DNA from: CBFHMJ01 sp965656875
GTDB lineage: Bacteria; Pseudomonadota; Gammaproteobacteria; Enterobacterales; Alteromonadaceae
Direction: 5' to 3'
NCBI GenBank assembly: GCA_965656875.1
Contig: CBFHMJ010000038.1
Location: 62,001 to 126,000, forward strand
Length of the DNA: 64,000 nt
Part shown: one piece after another, positions 8,126-15,886 of the stretch
Position numbering within the stretch: the stretch's first letter is position 1
Layout: the number at the start of each line of letters is the position of its first letter
Position numbers and translations under genes: made by a program
The notes under the pieces: model-generated
What the model saw: only the letters and a program-made list of their open reading frames with translations
Database searches by the model: none
Told to the model about the DNA's origin: nothing

Positions 8126-9912
8126 TATGCTTTCACTCCCTTGCTGATCCACATATCGTCCACTGCACCATGACGCACTTGCATTGGATAAACATGTTCA
8201 GACTGATCGACCAGAATATCGACGAACACCAGCCTGTCTTTTAACGAAAAGGCTTTTTCCAACGCATCGTCCAACTCATTCAGATGATTCACTTTGATAC
8301 CAACATGTCCATAGGATTCAACCAGTTGCACAAAGTCAGGCAGAGACTCCATATAAGAACTGGAATGGCGACCGTCGTAAATCATGTCCTGCCATTGTCT
8401 TACCATGCCAAGCGCCCGGTTATTTAACGAAATGATTTTCACGGGCAGCTTATACTGTAAGCAAGTCGATAATTCCTGAATATTCATTTGAATAGAACCA
8501 TCACCCGTGACACAAACCACATATTCGTCAGGAAATGCCATTTGCACCCCCATGGCGGCAGGTAAACCAAAACCCATAGTCCCCAAACCACCCGAATTGA
8601 TCCACTGGCGCGGCTTTTTGAACGGATAATATTGCGCTGCAAACATCTGATGCTGACCAACATCTGACGTAATGTAAGCATCACCATGCGTGATTTGATA
8701 CAGCTTCTCGACTACCATCTGAGGTTTTATTTTGTCATCGGAAGGTTGGTAACGTTGTTTATACTGATTGCGCCAGTCATTGATTTGCTGCCACCAGTTA
8801 TAACGGGATAAAGCCAGTTGCTCTTGCTGTGCTTCAGTCGCAAATCGGGTCTGACGCTGTTTCTCAATCTCAGTGATAAACTGATCCATAACAACATCCA
8901 GTGATCCCACCACAGGAATATCGACACGAACTGTTTTAGCAATAACGGTCGGATCGATATCAACATGCACAATGGTAGCATCCGGACAAAAGCGTTTTAC
9001 GTTGTTAGTCACACGATCATCAAAACGAGCACCCAGCGCGATAATCACATCGGCATTCGCCATTGTTTTATTCGCCGCATAGGAACCATGCATGCCTAAC
9101 ATGCCCACAAAATTTTCATGTTCTCCGGAGATACCACCCAGTCCCATCAAGGTATTTGTCACTGGTGCATTTAACAGTTCAGCCAGTGTTGTCAGACGTT
9201 CGGATGAATCAGAGAGAATGATGCCACCACCGGTATACAACACGGGTCGCTGCGCTGACAGCATGGCCGATACTGCTTTTTTAATTTGTTTCGGATGCCC
9301 TTTTTTTACTGGGTTATATGAACGAAGCTGAACGTTCTCTGGAAAAACGAAGGGGTAACGATTTTCCGGCTTCATCATATCTTTCGGGAATTCCACCACT
9401 ACCGGACCAGGCCGACCTGTAGATGCCAGGTAGAACGCTTTTGCCAGTAACTCAGGGATTTCAATCGGTGAACGACAGCTATAGCTATGTTTTACGATAG
9501 GTCTGGAACAACCAACAATATCAGTTTCCTGAAAGGCATCTTCACCAATCATAGTGCTGGCTACCTGGCCAGACAGCACGACCATAGGAATCGAATCCAT
9601 ATATGCCGTTGCGATACCAGTAATACAGTTCGTTGCACCCGGTCCGGATGTCGCCAGCACAACACCGGTTTTGCCAGTCGCCCGGGTATAACCATCTGCC
9701 ATATGCGTTGCAGCCTGCTCATGACGAACCAGAACATGGCTGACTTCAGATTGCTGAAATAAAGCATCATAAATATCCAGCACTGAACCGCCGGGATATC
9801 CAAATACCTGCTCTACCTTCAACGCCTGTAGTGCTTTAACAATTAATTCAGCACCTGAAAATGCCGGTTGGTCATCCTGATAATCATCGTCCAATGCTTC
9901 TGCCGTATTCAT
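8125..9912 (-). CDS. ilvB: Acetolactate synthase large (catalytic) subunit
   Basis: This 595-residue TPP enzyme condenses pyruvate with pyruvate or 2-oxobutyrate in the first shared step of valine/leucine and isoleucine synthesis. The catalytic Glu sits in VLVRHEQAATHMADGY near the N-terminus, followed by GKTGVVLATSGPGATN. The TPP-binding motif is VCVTGDGSIQMNIQEL with the downstream NNRALGMVRQWQ. The ATG at 9912 has GAGGGG six bases upstream, overlapping the ilvA stop; an earlier GTG at 9930 is less likely. An acidic 15-residue tail precedes the conserved domain. Confidence 0.95.
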   Translation of the reverse strand: MNTAEALDDDYQDDQPAFSGAELIVKALQALKVEQVFGYPGGSVLDIYDALFQQSEVSHVLVRHEQAATHMADGYTRATGKTGVVLATSGPGATNCITGIATAYMDSIPMVVLSGQVASTMIGEDAFQETDIVGCSRPIVKHSYSCRSPIEIPELLAKAFYLASTGRPGPVVVEFPKDMMKPENRYPFVFPENVQLRSYNPVKKGHPKQIKKAVSAMLSAQRPVLYTGGGIILSDSSERLTTLAELLNAPVTNTLMGLGGISGEHENFVGMLGMHGSYAANKTMANADVIIALGARFDDRVTNNVKRFCPDATIVHVDIDPTVIAKTVRVDIPVVGSLDVVMDQFITEIEKQRQTRFATEAQQEQLALSRYNWWQQINDWRNQYKQRYQPSDDKIKPQMVVEKLYQITHGDAYITSDVGQHQMFAAQYYPFKKPRQWINSGGLGTMGFGLPAAMGVQMAFPDEYVVCVTGDGSIQMNIQELSTCLQYKLPVKIISLNNRALGMVRQWQDMIYDGRHSSSYMESLPDFVQLVESYGHVGIKVNHLNELDDALEKAFSLKDRLVFVDILVDQSEHVYPMQVRHGAVDDMWISKGVKA

Positions 9913-9922
9913 ACTAAACCCC

Positions 9923-11572
9923 TCATTCACTCAAACTTGTACAGGTCTCACCCTGTGTGGCCGACGAAACATCGCCTAAAAATAACTGGTATCCCGGATT
10001 ACTGGTTTCTTCGCGCCAGGCGAATCCTTTGGTATCCCGAACATGTTCTAAAAACTGTGTAAATTGGTTCAGGTGTTCAGGCTCAACCTCAAACCCCACC
10101 AACACATCGCCGCGAGCAGCACCGTGATTGCGATAATGAAACAACGTGATATTCCACCTGTGTCCAAGCTGGCGCAGAAAATTAAGTAATGCACCGGGAT
10201 ATTCAGGAAATTCAAAGCTGAATACCCGCTCATGTGTACTATTCCGCTTTACGCCGCCAATCATGTGACGAACATGTAGCTTGGCTGTTTCATCACGGGT
10301 CAAATCAATAAACTGATACTGTTTTTCAGCAAGACTCGCTTTGATCTCATCCAGATCACCCAGCCCTCCATTCAACTTCAACCCGACGTAAATGGTGGCT
10401 GTAGAAGAATCAGTTACAGCATTCATGCGATAGTTGAATTCAGTGATTACCCGGCCACCAATCGCTTCACAGAATCCAAGGAAACTACCCGGTCGTTCAT
10501 CGATTGTTACGGCCAGTATCGCTTCACGATGTTCCCCCAGTGCCGTACGCTCAGAGACGTAACGCAAAGAATCAAAATTAAGATTTGCGCCAGACAAAAT
10601 GGTCGCAATATTTAGTGGAGAGCCCGTCATATCCTCAGATGCTAAATTCGATGCATGTTCTGCCAGATATCGTTTTGCACCAGCCAGTGATAAAGCACCG
10701 GATGGTTCAGCTATCGCCCGACAATCATTGAAAATGTCTTTTATCGCGGCGCAAACTTCGTCACTGTTTACCGTGATGACGTCATCACAGAATTGCTGAC
10801 ACAGCCGAAACGTTTCATCTCCTACCCGCTTTACGGCGACGCCATCGGCAAAAATGCCTACATGAGACAAATCAACCGGATGGCCAGCACGTAATGCCGC
10901 TTGTAAACAGGCCGATTCATCAACCTCAACACCAATGACTTTGACCTGAGGTAGCAATGCTTTGATATACAAAGACATACCAGCCAGTAACCCGCCACCG
11001 CCAACAGGCACAAACACCATATCCAGCTCACTGTGTTGATTGAGTAACTCACGAGCAACAGTGCCTTGTCCGGCAATGACATCTTCATCATCAAAGGGGG
11101 GAATAAATGGAATATTTGACTGCGCCGCCAGAGCCATTGCATGACGGCAGGTTTCATCAAACGTTATACCGTGCAATTTGACGTCTGCACCCAGTGCCTG
11201 AACGGACTCAACTTTGATTTCAGGTGTCGTTAGCGGCATATAAATAACGGCTTTCATCGACAATTTTTTGGCCGACAGAGCAACACCTTGCGCATGGTTT
11301 CCAGCCGATGCGGTTATGACGTGCGTTGTATCACCTGGCTGCAACTGCTGCTTTAGTCGATACAACTTTTGATAGGCACCTCTCACTTTAAATGAGTGAA
11401 CTGGTTGCAGATCTTCACGCTTAATCCACAGCTTGTGGCCCGTCTTTTTTGACAGTTTTGTCAGGACTTGTAGCGGTGTTTCCGTCGCAACGTCCTGTAC
11501 CTGAGACAGCAGTATTTGCTGTAAATAATCGAATTTCGGACGGATCTCGGTCTTTGATAGTGGTAGATTCAT
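9923..11572 (-). CDS. ilvA: Threonine ammonia-lyase, biosynthetic (long form)
   Basis: This 549-residue PLP enzyme converts threonine to 2-oxobutyrate, the committed step to isoleucine. The PLP lysine is Lys62 in PVHSFKVRGAYQ, and the glycine-rich phosphate loop is VPVGGGGLLAG. The C-terminal third carries two ACT-like regulatory domains (ERTALGEHREAILAVTI and RVFSFEFPEYPGALLNF), which bind isoleucine and valine in this family; this makes it the regulated biosynthetic form rather than the short catabolic one. It lies seven bases after ilvD and almost touches ilvB, so the genes are co-transcribed. Confidence 0.95.
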   Translation of the reverse strand: MNLPLSKTEIRPKFDYLQQILLSQVQDVATETPLQVLTKLSKKTGHKLWIKREDLQPVHSFKVRGAYQKLYRLKQQLQPGDTTHVITASAGNHAQGVALSAKKLSMKAVIYMPLTTPEIKVESVQALGADVKLHGITFDETCRHAMALAAQSNIPFIPPFDDEDVIAGQGTVARELLNQHSELDMVFVPVGGGGLLAGMSLYIKALLPQVKVIGVEVDESACLQAALRAGHPVDLSHVGIFADGVAVKRVGDETFRLCQQFCDDVITVNSDEVCAAIKDIFNDCRAIAEPSGALSLAGAKRYLAEHASNLASEDMTGSPLNIATILSGANLNFDSLRYVSERTALGEHREAILAVTIDERPGSFLGFCEAIGGRVITEFNYRMNAVTDSSTATIYVGLKLNGGLGDLDEIKASLAEKQYQFIDLTRDETAKLHVRHMIGGVKRNSTHERVFSFEFPEYPGALLNFLRQLGHRWNITLFHYRNHGAARGDVLVGFEVEPEHLNQFTQFLEHVRDTKGFAWREETSNPGYQLFLGDVSSATQGETCTSLSE

Positions 11573-11578
11573 GGTAAT

Positions 11579-13429
11579 TTATCCCGAGATAAGGTCCGTA
11601 TTTCTGACGGCACCCTTGTCAGCACTTGTGGCTAACATGGCGTAAGTTTTCAGCGCGACTGAAATGTTTCGTTCACGACTTTCAGGTTGCCAGGCTTTTT
11701 TACCCTTGGCGTCCATAGCCGTTCGTCGTTGTTGCAACGTTTCCTCACTGACTTGCAGCTGAATACGACGATCCGGGATACTGATTTGAATGGTGTCCCC
11801 GTGTTCGACCAGTCCGATCGCACCGCCACTGGCAGCTTCTGGTGACACGTGACCAATAGACAATCCGCTGGTTCCGCCTGAAAAGCGGCCATCAGTAATC
11901 AATGCGCATTGAGTACCAAGTCCAACAGATTTTAAATATGAGGTTGGATAAAGCATTTCTTGCATACCAGGCCCGCCTTTTGGTCCTTCATAACGGATCA
12001 CAACAACATCACCAGCCTGTACATCACCGGCCAGAATGCCTGATACCGCATCATCCTGACTTTCAAAGATGCGTGCCGTACCGGTAAATGTCAGATTGTC
12101 CTCACTAACACCGGCAGTTTTCACGATACAACCATTGGGCGCCAGGTTGCCAAACAACACAGCCAGGCCACCATCCTGTCGCCAGGCGTGATCTTTTGAG
12201 CGAATACAACCGCTTTCTCTGTCATCATCTAACGAGGGATACAGGCAGGTTTGAGAAAATGCTTTCGTAGTACGGATACCCGCAGGCCCCGCTGCGTAAA
12301 ACGTTTTCACTGATTCTTCAGCTGTGGTTTTAATATCCCAGTGAGCCAGTTGTTCTTCCATGGTTTGCTGCAACACAGTTTTGGACTGGGTGTTGAGTAA
12401 ACCCGCACGCGATAACTCACCCAGAATGGCCATAACCCCGCCTGCCCGGTGAACATCTTCCATGTGATACTGATTGCCTGATGGCGCAACTTTACATAGG
12501 TGAGGCACATGACGTGACAAGCGATCTATATCAGCCATGGCAAAATCGACCTCAGCTTCGTGCGCAGCCGCCAGTAAGTGAAGCACGGTGTTTGTGCTGC
12601 CACCCATTGCAATATCTAATACCATCGCATTCTCGAACGCTGCACGATTCGCAATATTACGGGGTAACACCGAAGCATCATCTCGCTCATACCATGCCTG
12701 ACATAACTTGATGATTTGCTGGCCTGCGGTCTTAAACAATTGCTCACGAAACGTATGAGTCGCCAACACCGAACCATTACCCGGTAGTGCCAGTCCCAAT
12801 GCCTCTGTCAGGCAATTCATTGAGTTAGCCGTAAACATCCCGGCGCAGGAACCGCATGTAGGACATGCTGAACGTTCAGTTTCCAAACTTTGTTCATCGC
12901 TGACATCCGGGTTAGCACCAGCAATCATGGCATCCACCAGATCCAGTTTAATGATTTGATCAGACAACTTCGTTTTGCCTGCTTCCATCGGACCGCCCGA
13001 CACAAAAATCACCGGAATATTCAGACGTAATGCCGCCATCAACATACCAGGAGTGATCTTGTCGCAATTAGAAATGCACACCATAGCGTCAGCACAATGG
13101 GCATTCACCATGTACTCAACTGAATCAGCAATCAATTCACGCGAAGGTAACGAATAGAGCATGCCCGCATGCCCCATCGCAATACCATCATCAACGGCTA
13201 TGGTATTGAATTCTTTTGCAATACCACCAGCCTGCTCTATTTCTTCAACGACCAGCTGGCCAATATCTTTCAAGTGAACATGGCCTGGGACAAATTGAGT
13301 GAATGAGTTTACAACCGCAATAACAGGTTTACCGAAGTCTGAATCTTTAACACCTGTTGCTCGCCATAACGCTCTTGCTCCCGCCATGTTTCGACCTTCG
13401 GTACTTGTGGCGCTGCGTAGTTTTGGCAT
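11579..13429 (-). CDS. ilvD: Dihydroxy-acid dehydratase
   Basis: This 616-residue Fe-S dehydratase makes the 2-oxo acids that IlvE aminates to valine and isoleucine. Cluster-ligand and active-site segments are visible: MVCISNCDKITPGMLMAALR, SACPTCGSCAGMFTANSMNC, and near the C-terminus LITDGRFSGGTSGLSIGHVS. The full length and the motifs match the IlvD family rather than 6-phosphogluconate dehydratase, and the operon context agrees. The start ATG has AAGGGG eight bases upstream. It lies 54 bases after ilvE. Confidence 0.96.
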   Translation of the reverse strand: MPKLRSATSTEGRNMAGARALWRATGVKDSDFGKPVIAVVNSFTQFVPGHVHLKDIGQLVVEEIEQAGGIAKEFNTIAVDDGIAMGHAGMLYSLPSRELIADSVEYMVNAHCADAMVCISNCDKITPGMLMAALRLNIPVIFVSGGPMEAGKTKLSDQIIKLDLVDAMIAGANPDVSDEQSLETERSACPTCGSCAGMFTANSMNCLTEALGLALPGNGSVLATHTFREQLFKTAGQQIIKLCQAWYERDDASVLPRNIANRAAFENAMVLDIAMGGSTNTVLHLLAAAHEAEVDFAMADIDRLSRHVPHLCKVAPSGNQYHMEDVHRAGGVMAILGELSRAGLLNTQSKTVLQQTMEEQLAHWDIKTTAEESVKTFYAAGPAGIRTTKAFSQTCLYPSLDDDRESGCIRSKDHAWRQDGGLAVLFGNLAPNGCIVKTAGVSEDNLTFTGTARIFESQDDAVSGILAGDVQAGDVVVIRYEGPKGGPGMQEMLYPTSYLKSVGLGTQCALITDGRFSGGTSGLSIGHVSPEAASGGAIGLVEHGDTIQISIPDRRIQLQVSEETLQQRRTAMDAKGKKAWQPESRERNISVALKTYAMLATSADKGAVRNTDLISG

Positions 13430-13483
13430 GTGTTTCCCCTTATCGCGGTTATGGGACGGACGGCTTAAACACCGTCTCCCGAT

Positions 13484-14410
13484 CTAATTATTTACTGGTT
13501 CTAACCAGTCCCACTTGTCTTCAGTGGAACCATTGAATAAACCAAAGAATAAATCTTGCATCTGTTTGGTCACCGGACCTCGCTTACCCTCACCAACCGG
13601 AAGCTGGTCTACAGAGCGTACAGGCACGATTTCGGCAGCCGTTCCGGTCATAAAGAATTCATCCGCCACGTAAAGTGATTCACGCGCAATGGATTCTTCA
13701 CGAACGGTATAACCTTGTTCACGCAGTAAGGTGATAATGGTATGACGGGTTAATCCTGGCAGGATGCACGCCGTTGTTGGAGGGGTAAAAACTTCACCAT
13801 TTTTTACAACAAATAAATTTTCGCCTGCGCCTTCACTGATGTTGCCGTGAACATCCAGTGCAATACCCTCATGATAGCCATGACGCTTCGCTTCTTTAGA
13901 AATTAGCTGTGAAGACAGGTAGTTACCACCAGCTTTTGCGCCGGTAGGCATGGTATTTGGTGCCAAACGATTCCATGAGCTAACACATACATCCACGCCC
14001 TGTTCAAGACTGTCAGCCCCCAGATATGCCCCCCATTCGAATGAAGCAATCGCTACATCAGCGGGTACGTCAGGCGCTGACAGACCAAGACCTACGTCAC
14101 CAAGAAACGCAACAGGTCGGATATAAGAACTGGATAGTTTATTAACACGGATTGATTCCTTACACGCTTCGACCAACTCTTCAACCGTATAAGGAATATC
14201 CATTCGATAGATTTTTGCAGAATCAAAAAGACGTTTAACGTGATCCGTTAAACGGAAAACAGCAGGGCCATTTGGCGTGTCATAGACGCGGATCCCCTCA
14301 AATACTGACGTTCCGTAATGCAAGCCGTGGCTTAATACGTGAACATTTGCGTCAGCCCATGGAACAATCTCGCCATTAAACCAAATAAAATCAGATGTTT
14401 TCTTACTCAT
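13484..14410 (-). CDS. ilvE: Branched-chain amino-acid aminotransferase
   Basis: This class IV PLP aminotransferase carries out the final transamination to valine, leucine and isoleucine. It opens with FIWFNGEIVPWADANVHVLS, has GTSVFEGIRVY, and places the PLP lysine in PTGAKAGGNYLSSQ. Starting at the ATG at 14410, this lysine is residue 159, the same number as in E. coli IlvE; that start also has TTGGAA eight bases upstream, while the ATG at 14416 is closer to it. ISEGAGENLFVV and the C-terminal GTAAEIVPV complete the family pattern. It is the first structural gene after the attenuator. Confidence 0.96.
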   Translation of the reverse strand: MSKKTSDFIWFNGEIVPWADANVHVLSHGLHYGTSVFEGIRVYDTPNGPAVFRLTDHVKRLFDSAKIYRMDIPYTVEELVEACKESIRVNKLSSSYIRPVAFLGDVGLGLSAPDVPADVAIASFEWGAYLGADSLEQGVDVCVSSWNRLAPNTMPTGAKAGGNYLSSQLISKEAKRHGYHEGIALDVHGNISEGAGENLFVVKNGEVFTPPTTACILPGLTRHTIITLLREQGYTVREESIARESLYVADEFFMTGTAAEIVPVRSVDQLPVGEGKRGPVTKQMQDLFFGLFNGSTEDKWDWLEPVNN

Positions 14411-14573
14411 AATCATTTTCCAACTGGTTGAGAACAGTACTTGAAATCACTGCTCGTAAATCGGCTTATTAACGGCCAAAAAATCGATTCAACAATGCCA
14501 TTAACAGTCAGCCACTAATTAACGTAAATCACTCACAATTCTAACTCATGGAAACAACCAACATAACCCAAAC

Positions 14574-14603
14574 AAAAAACCCCCGGACCTTTCGGTGCGG
14601 GGG
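14574..14603 (-). terminator. ilv attenuator terminator
   Basis: On the minus strand CCCCCG (14603-14598) pairs with CGGGGG (14585-14580), with an inner ACC/GGT helix closing a four-base loop, followed by six Ts (14579-14574). It lies about 35 bases after the ilvL stop and about 165 bases before ilvE. A terminator between a promoter-proximal leader peptide and the first gene is the classic position of an attenuator. A shorter T run on the plus side (14604-14608) makes it partly symmetrical. Confidence 0.88.
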
Positions 14604-14661
14604 TTTTTCAGAATTTGTTGGCTAGTTAGAAAACTGATTCAGGCAACAACATTCCCCCGCA
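14596..14661 (-). promoter_or_regulatory. ilv antiterminator pairing segments
   Basis: The leader codons 19-22 contain TGCGGGGG (14661-14654 on the minus strand). This is exactly complementary over eight bases to CCCCCGCA (14603-14596), the 5' arm of the attenuator stem. If ribosomes stall on the Ile/Val/Leu codons upstream, this segment is free and can block terminator formation. If translation reaches the stop codon, the ribosome covers it and the terminator can fold. The complementarity is seen directly; the mechanism is inferred from known enteric ilv and leu attenuators. Confidence 0.8.
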
Positions 14662-14719
14662 GTGACTTAATAATCACGACGACGAGGACAATAATGTTGA
14701 CGATAATCAGTTTGTTCAT
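14639..14719 (-). CDS. ilvL: ilv operon leader peptide
   Basis: This 26-codon ORF has the signature of a branched-chain leader peptide: 16 of its residues are Ile (6), Val (7) or Leu (3). It begins MNKLIIVNIIVLVVVII and ends in KSLRGNVVA before TGA at 14641-14639. Its product has no role itself; translation speed through the regulatory codons senses charged tRNAs for isoleucine, valine and leucine. The start has only a weak ribosome-binding site. It is followed at once by the attenuator and then ilvE, as in enteric ilvGMEDA operons. Confidence 0.88.
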   Translation of the reverse strand: MNKLIIVNIIVLVVVIIKSLRGNVVA

Positions 14720-15019
14720 GATGAAATCTATACGCTAATTAAAATTCGTTATTTTATTTAAAGACAATTTTAGAAAACCGTGACACCGTATTTAATTCTA
14801 AAAGGCGGCACCTTTTCAAATAATATTCATTGGATGCAATTGTTGTTGGTTTTTTGTGTGGAAGTCAACACTTATTTTTTGTAATTTTTATTACGTTCTT
14901 TCTTAAAACGAATAAATCTATAAATTTCAAAAAATTACAACGAAAAACTTTTTACAACATGTGTTCCCTGACGCCGTGTTTTATACCGCATTAGCGGCTT
15001 TCTGTACCAGAACCTGAGG
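14720..15019. other. Promoter region of the ilv operon
   Basis: This AT-rich stretch lies upstream of ilvL on the minus strand and must hold its promoter, but no -35/-10 pair stands out by eye. A small dyad, AAAAGG (14801-14806) / CCTTTT, is present. CCGCATTAGCGG (about 14987-14998) forms a short hairpin downstream of the HupE gene, without a T-tract. No ORF is supported here. Confidence 0.5.
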
Positions 15020-15775
15020 TTAAATACGCTCAATGAACCAATATGCACCAATCACACCAATTAGTACTGATGCGGGAATTCTGACCAACGGACGATACCA
15101 GTCTTTCTTCGCGAACCAAATGCATACAATCGAAAGCACAGCTAATACAATTAACTGTCCCAGTTCTACACCAACATTGAACGAAATCAATGCCGTCAAC
15201 ATGTCATTTTTGGGTAAGCCATACTCTTGTAACACCGACGCAAAACCCAGGCCATGCAATAAACCAAAAATGAAAACGACAAGTGGCCTGAACTTATTTG
15301 CTTCTTTCTGACGAATGTTCTCTACCGCAATGTAAGCAATGCTCAAGGCTATTAGAGGTTCTACAATATCTGGATTTACCACCACCATACCTGAGGCAGC
15401 CATCGCCAGTGTAATAGTATGCGCCAGCGTGAAGGCTGAAACCTGCCAGATAAGCTTTGATATCAATACCGTAGAAAAGAATAGTCCTGCGACGAATAAG
15501 ATGTGATCCAGCCCCTTAGGCACAATATGCTCTATACCAGAAATAATATATTTCTGAATTTTTTCACCTCGACTCAGTGCATTAAGCTTGCGTTGTTTTT
15601 TTCGTTCTTCCGCTGCGGCCAACTCTTGCTGCACCTGTGCTTCATCAAACGACATAACACCTTGCTCAATATCCTGAATGATTGCTTCATCCTGCGGGTG
15701 AGCCTGCACCTGAAAAGAAATAATGAAGACCAAAAGGCTGGAAATAACAAAAGATTTAAACGTCATAATCCGCAT
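15020..15775 (-). CDS. HupE/UreJ-family membrane protein with signal peptide
   Basis: This 251-residue protein has an N-terminal signal peptide ending near FQVQAHPQD, a charged helical segment (EELAAAEERKKQRK-like), then about six membrane helices of the HupE/UreJ type. The marks of the family are GLDHILFVAGLFF, AFTLAHTITLAMA and FGLLHGLGFASVL, whose His residues are thought to bind metal. Related proteins accompany hydrogenase or urease nickel uptake, but no such genes are here, so a metal-transport role is only inferred. The start may be the ATG at 15775 or the one at 15766, which has the better upstream GCGGA. It stands alone. Confidence 0.8.
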   Translation of the reverse strand: MRIMTFKSFVISSLLVFIISFQVQAHPQDEAIIQDIEQGVMSFDEAQVQQELAAAEERKKQRKLNALSRGEKIQKYIISGIEHIVPKGLDHILFVAGLFFSTVLISKLIWQVSAFTLAHTITLAMAASGMVVVNPDIVEPLIALSIAYIAVENIRQKEANKFRPLVVFIFGLLHGLGFASVLQEYGLPKNDMLTALISFNVGVELGQLIVLAVLSIVCIWFAKKDWYRPLVRIPASVLIGVIGAYWFIERI

Positions 15776-15793
15776 ACAAAAATATGAATAAGT

Positions 15794-15835
15794 AAATAAA
15801 AAGAGGCAGGAAGATTGAATGTTCTTCCTGCCTCT
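15794..15835 (-). terminator. Intrinsic terminator of the M3 peptidase gene
   Basis: AGAGGCAGGAAGA and TCTTCCTGCCTCT form a perfect 13-pair stem (15802-15814 with 15823-15835) around eight bases. On the minus strand it is followed by TTTTATTTA. It lies about 52 bases after the peptidase stop. Confidence 0.92.
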
Positions 15836-15886
15836 GCGTGTATTAAACCAGATGATATTCGTTATACATCCGGTAAATAACCGAAT

